A stretch of 64,000 nucleotides of DNA from Symsagittifera roscoffensis. Its lineage: Eukaryota; Xenacoelomorpha; Acoela; Convolutidae. The stretch spans positions 40,489,430 through 40,553,429 of the forward strand of contig NC_087065.1 in NCBI RefSeq assembly GCF_963678635.1, given 5' to 3'. Made by a program: the position numbers and the translations under genes. The notes beneath the pieces are model-generated. The model searched no databases. It was not told the origin of the DNA and saw nothing but the letters and a program-made list of their open reading frames with translations. Positions 1 through 12,200 of the stretch are shown piece after piece (within the stretch, counting starts at the first letter, position 1; every line of letters starts with the position of its first letter).

Positions 1-220
1 ACGGCTAATGGGCCCAATAGTTCATATTCGAAACAGGGTAAGGAGAATGAAAGAAGAGGATCGACTAGTACTAATGAATATGCGAATTCGAGAGGAATGA
101 CTGCTGGACGAAAGGATGTGAAGTCGAGTGAAAATGGCGGAGGCGGAGTGAGTAATAAGTCGAGAAGCTACGAAGACGTTTCAGCGAGTGGGGCAGACAG
201 AACGCAGAACTCGTCACTAG
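1..220 (+). CDS. ASH-protein gene, exon a (5' edge cut)
   Basis: The frame is open from base 1 (phase 0) and ends at a CTAG|GTAAAT donor in phase 1. It encodes a Ser/Asn/Gly-rich stretch with a GGGG run and several acidic/basic pairs, about 73 residues of low complexity. The true exon start, and any start codon, lie to the left. Confidence 0.7.
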
Positions 221-3200
221 GTAAATTGATTTGTGGTTTCGAATGCGTTGTCAAATTTTTAATGAAATTTCATTGGCGTGAGTAGTAATTAATTATTTTT
301 TAATGTTAGCCAAATTTAATATTTTGCGCTATGCTTAAAACATATAATGGTTTCATTTCGTATTCGGGAGTGATATTTTGCAGTTTTAGATGAAAATGCG
401 GTTAATAGGCAAGCGGTTTTTACTCATGATCCTCACTAAATAGCTGGCAAATGAGTTTTTGACACACTAAAATGATTCTGAGAAGTAGCAAGCAATTGCA
501 TGCATTGGACTTTTTGTTTGATTTTCAGATTCGAACGACTCGCAGTCGACTCTGACGTCATCGAATTCATTCAACTCGAGTATAACTGCAAACTCACTGC
601 AGGGTTCATCACGCGGAAGTGTATCCTCCTCCAAATCATTTTCATCTCCAAAAAAGAGTCACAATCATCATGGCAACCAAAACAAATCACACTACCCTAT
701 GCAGCACAGCAATAACAGAGGCTATCAAGGTAAACCAGTGATGTTCAGTTTTAAAAAGCAATAGCCAATGCGATTTTTATAACCTAATTGGTTTTCCCGT
801 TCGGTTTGCTATTCCACAATCATAAAAAATATTATAGTAGCTCGACAAATTCTGCTGGCTGTATGTTTTGGAAGTTTCCTGTTTTAAAGCTCCCAAAAAA
901 TCTAGCCATCGGGTGAAAGAGGTTTTTAGCGGTGTGGAAATTCAAGTATGGCTACCTTTACCTGGGCTAAATTAAACAGCCTAAATTATTGGGAATGTTA
1001 ACTTGAGTCTATATAAATTGATTAAATAAGGTATGCTGTTACCAAAATAGTTTAACTAGTTGGTTATTGGTTAAACCATTGAAACAAACGTTTTTCAACC
1101 AATTGTTACACAAGTTGATATATTGCACATCACTGAAGGTCACAATGAGGGTCACAATGCTCATCACTATTATGTGAACAAAAACCCGATGAACAGAAAC
1201 AACAAGGCAAGAGGGCGCGGTGTGGGAGCACAGTCGGCGTTGAATTACGGAGCACCATATCAGAATCAGAATGCAAGGTACAACAGAGCAGGAAACCGCA
1301 ACGGGGGCAATATGCAAGGGCCATCTGGCGGAGGGACAGGAGGAAACGCTTTTCCTGGTCAGAGGAATGGGGACAACTCATCGAAAGGTTACCAAAGGTC
1401 GAAGACCCAGAACAACTCCATGCACCACCAGAGCAGAGACGACCATCAAGGTTAGTGAAGATGCTTTTATATTTTTTTACCAATCATAGCCAGGTGATAA
1501 CTGTTAATCTGAATGCCTACGCGAGGCAACGTGCAGGTAAGAAGTTAAAAAAAAACTTTTAAATGGTTTTGGCATCGACCGGCAAATTTACAATCGCTGC
1601 CAGAGTCTACCAAATACCTCTTGGACGGTACGCTGCTAACTGCATAGGCTACGTGTCAGAATATCTAGATATCTGTACATCTAGCAGTAAATTTACGTTC
1701 CAGTCATTCTATGTATCAGGAGCCTCGATTAAAAATGAGCGCTGCTAAACATAACCCTGATAAATTTTGAAATATTTTGTTTTTGATGTGTTTTGGCTTC
1801 GTATTTTCAAGTGAATTTGCTTAGTCTGCCTGGGTAGTTTTCGGTGATTTTTTCAGGAGTTCATCGGATTTATTCAAGTTGAACTTTCAAACAAAAGTTG
1901 CAATCAGTTTTTTTTCGGTTTTTTGTTCTTTTTACACTTTCCAAACCTTCTGTTTGCTATGTTTATGGTTTTATTGATACAACTCAACGCCTCAAACCCA
2001 AACTACTTTGATTTTTTGGTCGTGTTTTCTAGGAAAGCTTTAGTTTTGTTCAAGCTCATTGCATATTCATGCGGTTTGATTTAATTTTGAAGCTCAATTT
2101 GAAAGTGGAATTTAATTTTATAATTTCCCAGCGTAATAAAAATTTACCGAATGATCCAGTTTTCTCAAATTGGTTTAGTTTAATCACAAAATTGTCAATC
2201 AAAAATTGTTCAAGAAATTCAAAGAGCTTTCAGAGCTGTTTTCTTTAAATATTTTTTTTATTTTATGATCGGCTGTTTTTATTTTCCTTTTTTTGGCTTA
2301 ATATTCTTCGGCCAATAATAAATTGGTTAAGTGGCCTCATGTTGTTTCATTTGACGAGCGAATAAATTTTTTGTGTGTGCTTTGAGGTTGAGGGGGACTT
2401 AATAACTTTTTATAAGTTTTAAGTTTTTCTGAAATTTTTTTCAGCTCAAAGGGTTTCTTCTACGTTAATTTCGGATTTGTTACCGCTGGCTAAGTTTTAC
2501 TCCGAAGCTGATTTTACATTTTTTTGTCGTGGCATGTGTTTGTTTCAAAATAGTCTTATTTATTTTGTTAGATCTAGTTTCTTCGACATTTTTAATTGTT
2601 TTTTTACTTATCGGCTTTCCTGTTTTGTTTTGCAAGTGGTGCGAAGCTCAGCTTCGCCTCTGCGTTAAAAATATCTTTTTTATTGCTCTCAGTTTATTAA
2701 TGCTTTTTGAATTTTTGCATAACTGTTTTCGGCTCAATTTCTGGTGATCTCTATTAAAGTTTTACTTTCCGAAGAAAATGAGAGTAATAAGAATGCCGTT
2801 GGGTTGCGGCGCAAAGAAACGTGACTTCTAGTTTCGTATGTTGATTTGAGTTTATAGTTACGGGTTAAAAATTATCGAAAGACCGATTTTTCTCAAATAT
2901 GGTTGATTTTATGAAAGAATAACCAATCATCAAAACTTCTTGAAATTCAAAGCGCTTTAAAGAGATAAGATCTTGGTTTCATTGAAGCTTTGTGTAATAT
3001 TACGAACCTTTTTTCTAACCTTACTCGCAAATAAAAGTGTTCATTAAAAGTTTTCACATATTTGGAAAATTCACTGTAGCATTGGAAATTGCATAGCATC
3101 TGTTCACTTCTTTATTTGTAGCTAGTGTTTGGTAACTATTAAGCTTCCGTGGCTGAGTGGTTAATGTGGAAGACTCTTAATCTCTAGGTCGCAGGATCGA

Positions 3201-6200
3201 ATCTTAGTAGAAATAAGCCTCGAATTAGCAAACATTCGGATAAGTTTTTTCTCATTGCACTTTTTAGAGTTGCTTTTTGTCGTGTTCTCGCTATTGCTTG
3301 TGCAGCGAAGCTTCGGCTCTGTGTAGAAAGTCGTATGCGGGTTTAAAGTTTAAGCTTGTCTGAGTCAGACTTTTTAAGAGTTTGTTCGACTGTTTTCTAC
3401 GTTTTTTTGCGGCATCCTTTCATTATTTTTTCTCTTGAACTTGCTCCCAATCTGCTGTTTTTTCAATTGCTTTATATTTGCGTACGATTAAAAATTTTTG
3501 ACTTAATGAAAATTAACGAGTTTGCCGATTTTTGGCACCAAATCGTTGTTAGTGTTTAATCTTAACTGCTGTTGTGTTAGCTTTTCTCCAGCATTATCTA
3601 AGTATAAACAGAAGTCTTTGTCCGAACTAATGCGGCCTCAGAATATGTTTGTCTGGTTCTCTAGACTGATAAGTCCCAACGCACTACATCTTATGATTGG
3701 AAAGAATATTTTTTCTAAACAACTTAAATTCAGATAAAATTTTTTATCACAATCATCTATGTTATCAATCAAATAAGGCTCTTTTCCCCTCTAAGCTATG
3801 AATTCACTATTTAGAATCTTATTTCCATATCAGCAGATTGTTCCGAAATTGGGCATGCTTAGTGATTACCCATATTGAAAGGTATTCGGTCGTTGGTTTT
3901 CATAGCTGGCCTTGTTGATACGATGTGTCACGCACAAAACAATTTGCATCTGTGGTGGGTGGGAGGGGGAGGTTGTTAAAAGAGCCGTAACTACTAAACT
4001 TGCTGATAACTAAGTACTATGCACAGTATCCTGCCATGTATTGTTCTTCTAAAATACAATTTAGTGAGCAACAGGAAGCGTAAGTCCAGCAGATAAAGCC
4101 AGGTGTAATGCAGAGCACATTTCGCATACCCCACATATGTCCCCAAAAATTGGAAACATTGGTAATGGCTGCCGTGCTGGTTCGCGTTGAGCTAGAAGAA
4201 CCTAAAAATTTAGATTATTGCTCCGAAAGCAAGGTGAGAAGAAATTTCGGATTCGGGATTTTTTTTCACGCAAAATTAGTTATCAGGGTCGGATCTAGGA
4301 TCTTCTTTAGAGGGGGAGGGGTGGATTTTTAAAAAAATCGCAAAGATTTTCGGCCTTTTTTTATTTCCACCAATTAGATTCTCTCAGCTCTTCAAATCAC
4401 TATAAAGACCCTATTTTGAAAAAATTTTCTGCGCCGCAGGCATTTTTTTCTAAAAAAAATAGGCCACAGAAGGGGATTTTTGGCCCTTTCTGAAAAATGT
4501 TGACCAAAAACTGGTGTTTTATCGGAGCTCCTTTCCCTTCAAAGTTAGTTTCTATTGGGGCCATTAGAAAAATTTTAGGGTCCCTCAGTCATAAATGGAT
4601 ATCTCAAAATAGTACAAAGGGGACCCCTATGTCTTGGTAGGGGTTCAAATCCCTGAGGGGGTGAAGTGGGGCGTCCGCATCTCCCTCCCTAAATACGTTA
4701 CTGTCAGGTATCACGAACAAAGTCGCACAGAGACGAGTTATATATAAAACTTTATATATGGCTTTCGTTTATTGCAGTATATGCATAAGATCAATAACCA
4801 GCTATTAAGTTCAGCCAATTCTAAGGATATTAACACAGACTATTGTATTACAAATATTTGGTATTGACTGGTACTGCTAATGCGTCATAATTGGTTTGCG
4901 TCACTTAGGAATTATGTAGAATTATAATTGGCGTGCGTCACTTAAGAAAATATGTAGACTCAAAGTTTTTGTCTTTCAGTCTTTCCCAGTAGCGTTATTG
5001 GTCATATTTCGCTTGTGTAAAAATATGTTTAAATCTGTGTTAAATTATGTTTTTTGGCCTTTTCTTCGTTATAATTGTCACAAGGAAGTTTTTGACAAGC
5101 CAAATCAGTTTTTATTTGAAAACCAATCCATGGTTAATTTCATTTTTGAAAAAAATATATAACGATTAATATTTGATTAAAGACATCTATTACTAAATAA
5201 CTTCGTTTGAACTATTAGGAGTCGATGAACGTAGTTCAGACTCTTATATAGGTGATGGTTTTTTGTTTTTTTTTTCATGCAAAGTTAAAATTTGTTCTGG
5301 CTCAAATTTATTTTTTCGCGGTTTGACTTGATTTCCTTAAAGTTTCGTTCATATCTTTTGTTAAATGGAAGGGGTACTCCACTATCGAACAGGAAAAAAA
5401 GTGTTGAAGTTACAAGAAAAAAGTGTTGAAGTTACAAGAAAACATGATCGGCTTTTAATTTCGAATGTGGCCTTTAATTTTCAGATTTTTCAGCGGAATT
5501 AATTTTTTTACCATAGTATCCAGAATTCTCTTTTTTTTTCTACAATTCGAAAAATAAGTTGCGGACGAAAAAAATTCATTTGTTGACTTTTATTCAAAAA
5601 TAACAAGGCTTGTGGAGTTCGTTTATCGAAAAGTTTTCCTGTTATGTGACCAGCATATGTCTCAAGTATGTAACCCATTTAGCATTTTTATCGGAATATC
5701 TATTTTTTTCAGCTTTCAACAGAATCATTTTTCAGGGTAGCAGTTTGCATATATGTTTTGATAGAGTATCTGACCGACAGATCTTTTTTGAGCATGTGTT
5801 TGTTTCAAATACCGGTTTGCCATTAGGTTTTCCAATTGTTGGTTGTATTCCAACTCTTAATAGTTTCCTCGGCGTAAATAGGTTCTGTTTTTAGTATATC
5901 TGTTTAGCTGCCTCATAATTTATCTTTTCTAGGACCAAAATTTGTTTAAAATGATTTGTAACTCGCGGCGGGGGGAGAACGTAAAGCTTGGTAGTTCTAC
6001 AAAAAATTGTAGCTCGGAATTTTTTTCGGACCAACGGTCTTCTACCCAAATATTGTCTGCTTAGTTACCGCTTGGTTATAGAAGCAAGCTTGCGAGCATG
6101 GTTTTTTTTACGAAGTTGTTTTTTCCAATCAAAGTTGCATAAAATATTTCGAAAATTTTATCGACCTTTTTTTTGGTCGACCAAATTAATTTTCCGAGCT

Positions 6201-9200
6201 ATCGCAAGTCACTAAAAAGACCGTTTTGGTCAAATTTTCTACGCCGCAGGCAAAATTTTGAAAAACATGCCAAAAAAGGCGTTTTTAGGCACTTTTTGGA
6301 AAATTTTGACCAAAAAAATTGCGTTTTGACTAAAAAATCGCGCCAAAAAACGTCTTTAGAAAACTTTTTAGGGTCCGTCACCAAATATGGATATTTTAAA
6401 ATAGTACAAATGGGAACCCTTTGGGTCGGTAGGGGGTCCGAATCCCCTGAGGAAAGGAAGCGTCCGCCCCTCCTCCCCCCCCCCCCCCCCCCCCCCTAAA
6501 TCCGTCCCTGGTGTTTTTTTTCACGACGCAAGATCATCGGATTGATTCGAGTGACATATCACATTAAAACCTTTTTACTTGATGTGAGAAAAACCTGTTG
6601 ATTAATTATTAACCATGTTTTAGTCTAATTTCGAGTAAAGCTAGTGATGTTTTGCGATAGGAATCCGTAAATAACTAAGTTTTACTCCAGCGCTTCCTTG
6701 GCAATAAAAATTATCAAAAACTTATTCTACAAAAACATAATTTTTTTTGCAATTTTTGAATGCAACACCAGTATATAATGCCTAATTAATTAATATACAA
6801 ATAGCCAATAGTAATCAAAGAAAAAGTTAATTCAGTTAGTGACCGAACTATTTTACGACGAAAGAATTTTACCTCATTAGTTTATAAGCCGGCTTGTGAG
6901 TGAAATTTTGTAAAGCATGCCTTAACTTGTTAGTGAAACGACAGTAAATGATTTTTTTTTACCTGAAGTTGTTCCTTGTTTCGCATACAATCCCAAGCAG
7001 CAAATTAAACAACAAGCTACGAAAATTTGAAAATAGTTTTTGGCGTAAAGTAACATCATGTATTCATGAATTGCGAGATAAATATCGATAATTTAGAATA
7101 TAACTTATAACCCAATTTTTATTAGTTTAAGAAATCAATTAGAACTATACCTCAGTTACTTTCGGAACAAATCAGAACTTTTACTTTCAACTTCGAAAAT
7201 TTAAAACGATGCATTTGGTCAATTGCGAAAGTATTCGTCAAAATTGAGCTGGTCTATTTTCTCGAGATTTTGGTTGGAATATATCCGCTCTGAAAATTAA
7301 TGTCTGTCTTCATTTAGGTTATGAGATGAATAACGTGAATAACGACAGATATGCTCGTTCACCTGTCGATCTTCTGGCTGTACTGCGACCACCCCAGCTA
7401 GCTTCAGAGGGGTCTAGTATTTGCACAGTACCGTCTCTACCAACCCAACAAGCAGCCTCTGTGGTCGCCTCGAATGAAGATACGACTCATGTGGCCAATC
7501 AGTCAACAACTACAACTTACTTTTCGCGATCTCCGAACGGAACCAATTCTTCTTCCGTGGCACCCAGTCCCTCTCAGACTCCTAGTCTAAGTCCTGGTTT
7601 TTAATTTTTTAGCTTAAGTTATTTTTCAATGGAATTAATTTAAGCACGCAAGAAGCTAGACATCAACTTTAGTGATACATCTTTTATTGTTTGTTCTGTT
7701 AAAATCCTAAACACAACTCTGCGACACTTATTTTAAAAGTTGTTTTTGAAAGTTCGAATAGACTTGGTGTTGTCTTAGTTTAAACTAGTCGTTCCTGAAA
7801 ATAAAACTTTGCCTGACGCACAAAAAGCTAAAAGAAATTGAAATCTTTCATCGGCCTTTTTTGGGTACCCGATAAGGCGACTCATAGTTTTTGTTGCTAA
7901 TTACACTTGCGACAGGGTGACCACTTGGGTCACTATTTTAGTGACCAGTCATAATGGTCACTATTTTTTCAATGGTCACTAAAAGTCACTATTTACAACA
8001 AAGCTTAACAAAAACAACAAATTAATTTGGATGACCTAAAATAAAGGTCGACAAAAAATTCGAAAATTGTCATAGTCACTATTTTTCTTTCAAAAAAGTG
8101 GTCACCCTGACTTGTATATAAGTATGAACTTTCTATTTTTCCAATTTAAGTCGCAAATAAAAATGCTTCTTTTGGTGGCACTTTTGAATCGGTAGGCTGC
8201 GGAAGCAGTATTATGTCATATGTGCCCAATGTATCTCGCAATTTTTTTGAAATGTTTTATTTATACATAATTTGGCTTTATACTTTCCAATTTATTACAT
8301 GCAAAATTTTGTCTTTTTGTATTTGATGTTTTTTTTTGCTACATCGAATTGGCAATTATTAGATTATGTATCTGCGTTATTGGTGGCTAGTTTTGGGTAT
8401 TTTAAGCATCTGTGGCTGAGTGGTTAGTGCGTGAGACTCAAATTTGCTAGGTCTCAGATTTGAATCCGACACGTAGCCGAGTTTTCGCTAATTCGAGGCT
8501 TATTTCTACCATTTTATTTCACTTGATAGAGCTTTTTTTTGGTCGTGTTCTCGCAAGTGTTTGCGAAGCGTAGCTTCGCCTCTGTGTAATTATTAATATC
8601 TTTAACCCACGTCTCATTATGAAGTGTTGATGATCGAAGCTATTGTTCCGTTCCGATCATTGAAAGTGGGTAGAAACTTTGTTTTCAGCTGTGTTTTTTT
8701 TTGTTCCGACCACTGAAAGTAGGGAGGAATGTGTTCAAGAGTCGATGAACATAGTTCAGACTCTTATATAAGTAATGTTGATATTTTTTTTCAGGAAAAG
8801 TCATAGATTTGTTCAGGCTCATTTTCACTATTTCGCAATTTGACTTATGATTTGTTTTTCAGTGCATTTCATTTTCTCTGTTAAAAGGAGGCAAACTGTC
8901 GAATAGTAAAACGTGATGGCAACACGTGATCGATTTCTAGTTTCGAAAATGGAATTTAATTTTCAGATTTCCCAGCGGAAAGAAAATTTACCTATTCATC
9001 CAGTTTTTTCATTGGGTTAATTTTATCAAAAAACTAACAACATAAATTGTTCTAGAAATCCAAAGAGCTGTAAGAGAGTTTATTTTTCCTTCTAAAATTG
9101 GAAAGTTGAGATTTCAAAAAATAGTTCGTTTTTTTTCTGTTTACTTGCGTTCATTGACTCTTTTCCAACAATCAGGAACCACAAATAATTGTCGAAAGCC

Positions 9201-12200
9201 AACGAGTGAAATATCGTTTTGAAGCCCTTGCAGTCGTGACTCGAACGCTTTTAAATAATTTCCGCGGTGTAGAAAATGAATGTACTGAAGACTCTTATAT
9301 ACGTCTTGCTGGTTTTTTTTTATAGTTTTTTTTTCAAGAAAAAGCCTTAAAACATTGATGCACTTTCTCCGAGTGCATCAAAAAGTGCATCAGTTTTTTT
9401 CAACAGGTATATGACATTTTTGAGTTAATTGAAATTCATCTGCTAACAGAATAAAAAGTTTACCTATTGATCCAGTTTTCTCTAGTTTGGTTCATGTTAT
9501 CAAAAAAGCGCCAATCATGAATTGTTCTAGAAATTCAAAGACCTTAAAGGGCATCAATTTGGTTTTCTATGTTTACTTGCGTTAATTACTCTTTTCCAAT
9601 CCTCGATTGGTTATGTTTGATTTTTGCTGTAGTTTTGAGGGAGGAAGATTTTCAATACGCAAAAAGATGTAAAAACATGGTTTTATTCCAGGAATAGTAG
9701 TTTTAGGCTTCTTTTAGTTTCTTCTTGAAAACCAAAATCGTTTTTTGCTTTTTAATTAATTTTTTGTTGCAAACCGTTGTCTACTCTTATTATCGATTGT
9801 ACTGTTTTAAACACTTTTATTCAGATCCGCCCATAGCTGAACTAATAAAAAAACAACAGCTAAAAAAAATTTTTTGCGGTCGGAATTTATTGATGATGCT
9901 TTTACAGCACCGGCTGTCATTGTTCTTTTTCGTTTGCCTCGCAAAATTAGGTACCAAAAAAATTGTCCGAACGGGGCGAGTGATATTTTATATTAGAGTC
10001 TTTTCAGTCGTGGTTCGAACGACATAAAAAATCTTTCCAAAAAGTTGTTCCATTGTTGTGAAAAACCGTACCAAACAAGCAGAAAAAAAGGGAAAATGTG
10101 ATCGGAACATTCTGTGCTAATGAATGTGGTCGGACCATTTTAAAATTTTATAATTGTGGTCGGAACTTTCTTTGCTACTTGCTTATTTGGCCCTTTTTTA
10201 TCACCTGTTTGACTCGTTTAACTTAGTTTTCAAGTTCAGTTCAAACTCACTTGTCAAGTAAAAGCCATACTCTCAAATCAATAAATGGTCAATTGCCGAA
10301 AAAATTGGTTTAAAAAATGGACTGCATTTTTCAGAATTTTAAGCGGAATATTACCCTTGCGATAAGCAATGGTATTGCAATCGGGAACTAGATTATTTTC
10401 CCGTAAACAATTTGTCCACTCTTCTAGACAATCGCCTCTTCTAGAGGATCTTCTGGTTTCATGTTGTAATTATCTTTTTAAAGGTTGTAATTTTTTTTTC
10501 AAAGTTTCCAAATTAATCTTTTCGTCCTAGCTTCTGTCGGATTATATTGTTTTTTTAATATAAGTGAAACTTCACAAATTTGTAAATTTACCCTGTCTGA
10601 TTTTGAGTTTCTTTTAATAGTCAAACAGTTTCAGTTTATGGTATATCGACTTAGTCAACTTATTTTGCGTAATTTCGAGGGCAGAAAATATCTTTGTGGG
10701 GTTTCATAATACAGAAGCTCCGCTGTGCCTCTGTGAGAAAAAATTGCCCTTTAAATCAATTGCTTCTAATTATGTTTTCTTTTTAAAAAGTCTATTTTAA
10801 ATGATAGAAATATTTTTTTTCTCAGGGATTCGAAACTTTATTTTTGCTTTTAAACTCGGAAAAAATCTCGGTCAGTGTTTTTGGTTTCCTAGAGTTCATT
10901 GACACGTTTCTTTATGTCTGTTGCCCATGTCCTTTAGTCTCTTAAACTTGAAACTGTATTATGATTATTATTTTAGATCAGAAGGGTTTGAATTCCAACG
11001 AAATGGGATCTACCCAGGATCAGGACCAGATGATGTCATGTGTAGTTAACCACTCGTTCCAAGTATCCCAAGCACAAATGACAACTGCGAGGCCAGACGT
11101 AAGCTCGGAGTCAGTACCATTCTTCGCCACAAATTCATTTGCACACCCCACTGTACGAGACGTGAACAACAATCCTCCGAATGGAAAGAAGTCTACTAGA
11201 GCGGAAGGCAATAACGAGCGCAATTATTCTAATATGAGCAACAGTTTAAATCAGAACTCTTCGAATTACTCGTCCAAAAAGAAGAACAGGAACCAGCAGA
11301 ATTCGGGAAACAGAAACAATTATAGCGACGTTAACAAGAGCTTTGCGGGCAACGGAAATCGAGGGTACAATAACGGTAACGGTACAGCTACCTCAAATTC
11401 TCAATCAATGAACCCAGGAGCCCAGTTTCCGTATGCTGGAACTAATCTAACAGCAGCCAAAACCGTCATGAATAACATGGTTCGTCACCCTTTGCTGGGC
11501 ACATTCAGTGCCGCGGACGTAGTCAGAAGTGACATGCAGTTGATGACAGAATTAGTTAATAATAACTTCATTTCACCAATCAACTCGATGCCTTTGCAAA
11601 TCAATCTCATTCGTGCTCTGAATGAAACTATGGCACTGCAAACTAATTCGTTGCAGGGACTCCAGCGCGAATCTGCCGCTGTTAATGCGGCAAATAAAGG
11701 CAATAATCCAGCAATGAGTTCTGGCAATAATTCCATGATGAATGGGGTCATGACGTCAGCAAGTAGCAGCATGAGTAGCATGGATCAGCCAAGAGTGTCC
11801 TCGGCGTCACCAGTGGTTTCGGCTCCAACTTCGGTCCCACCATCTGTAGCGGCACTCATTGGTTCAAATTTGACGCCTGTAGTTCCGGTAACAACTCCAG
11901 TTGCTGCCCAGATGGGGCAAATGGGACTTCTGAATATGTTTTCACCAAATGTTCTCAATTCGAATCCGGGCTTTCAAGTACCGTCGTGTGCGTCGGGGCA
12001 AGCGTCTCCTGCAATGTCTCCGATACAGCAACAGAACCAACAGATAGGGACTATTTCGGCTCAGCAGCTGGAGGCACATTTGAACCCGACTTTCGGACAG
12101 CTGTTTAGAAGCAACACATTGCAGATGGTGAATAATCAATTATATCAGCAGCATCTCAACAATTCTAATCTGTAAGTTAGTTTAACTTCCTTAAAGCTAA

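Larger units (their letters stand above)
1451..7317. other. 5.9-kb intron, repeat-filled
   Basis: T-rich intron with no coding signal I can support. It holds a decayed hairpin-ended repeat (about 1800-2668), a tRNA-like unit with the same tail (3141-3328), a hAT MITE (4284-4703), a copy of the GTCGATGAACG repeat (5219-5520) and a second, left-truncated MITE ending at 6510. The remainder shows nothing recognisable. Confidence 0.6.
7605..10976. other. 3.4-kb intron (or alternative 3' UTR then intron)
   Basis: Opens with a repeat shared with 40.9 kb (7749-7890), interrupted nearby by a small MITE (7913-8109). It continues with a tRNA-like unit (8405-8588), two copies of the GTCGATGAACG repeat (8739-9180, 9275-9620) and a hairpin-ended element (10351-10735). 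No gene is visible. Confidence 0.6.

Noticed and set aside
6173-6499. 108-codon + strand frame and its antisense partner
   Set aside because: It lies wholly in a hAT MITE and ends in a proline run encoded by the C homopolymer.
11485-11781. 98-codon - strand frame with hydrophobic N-terminus
   Set aside because: Antisense of the Asn/Met-rich exon e; no splice or start context.
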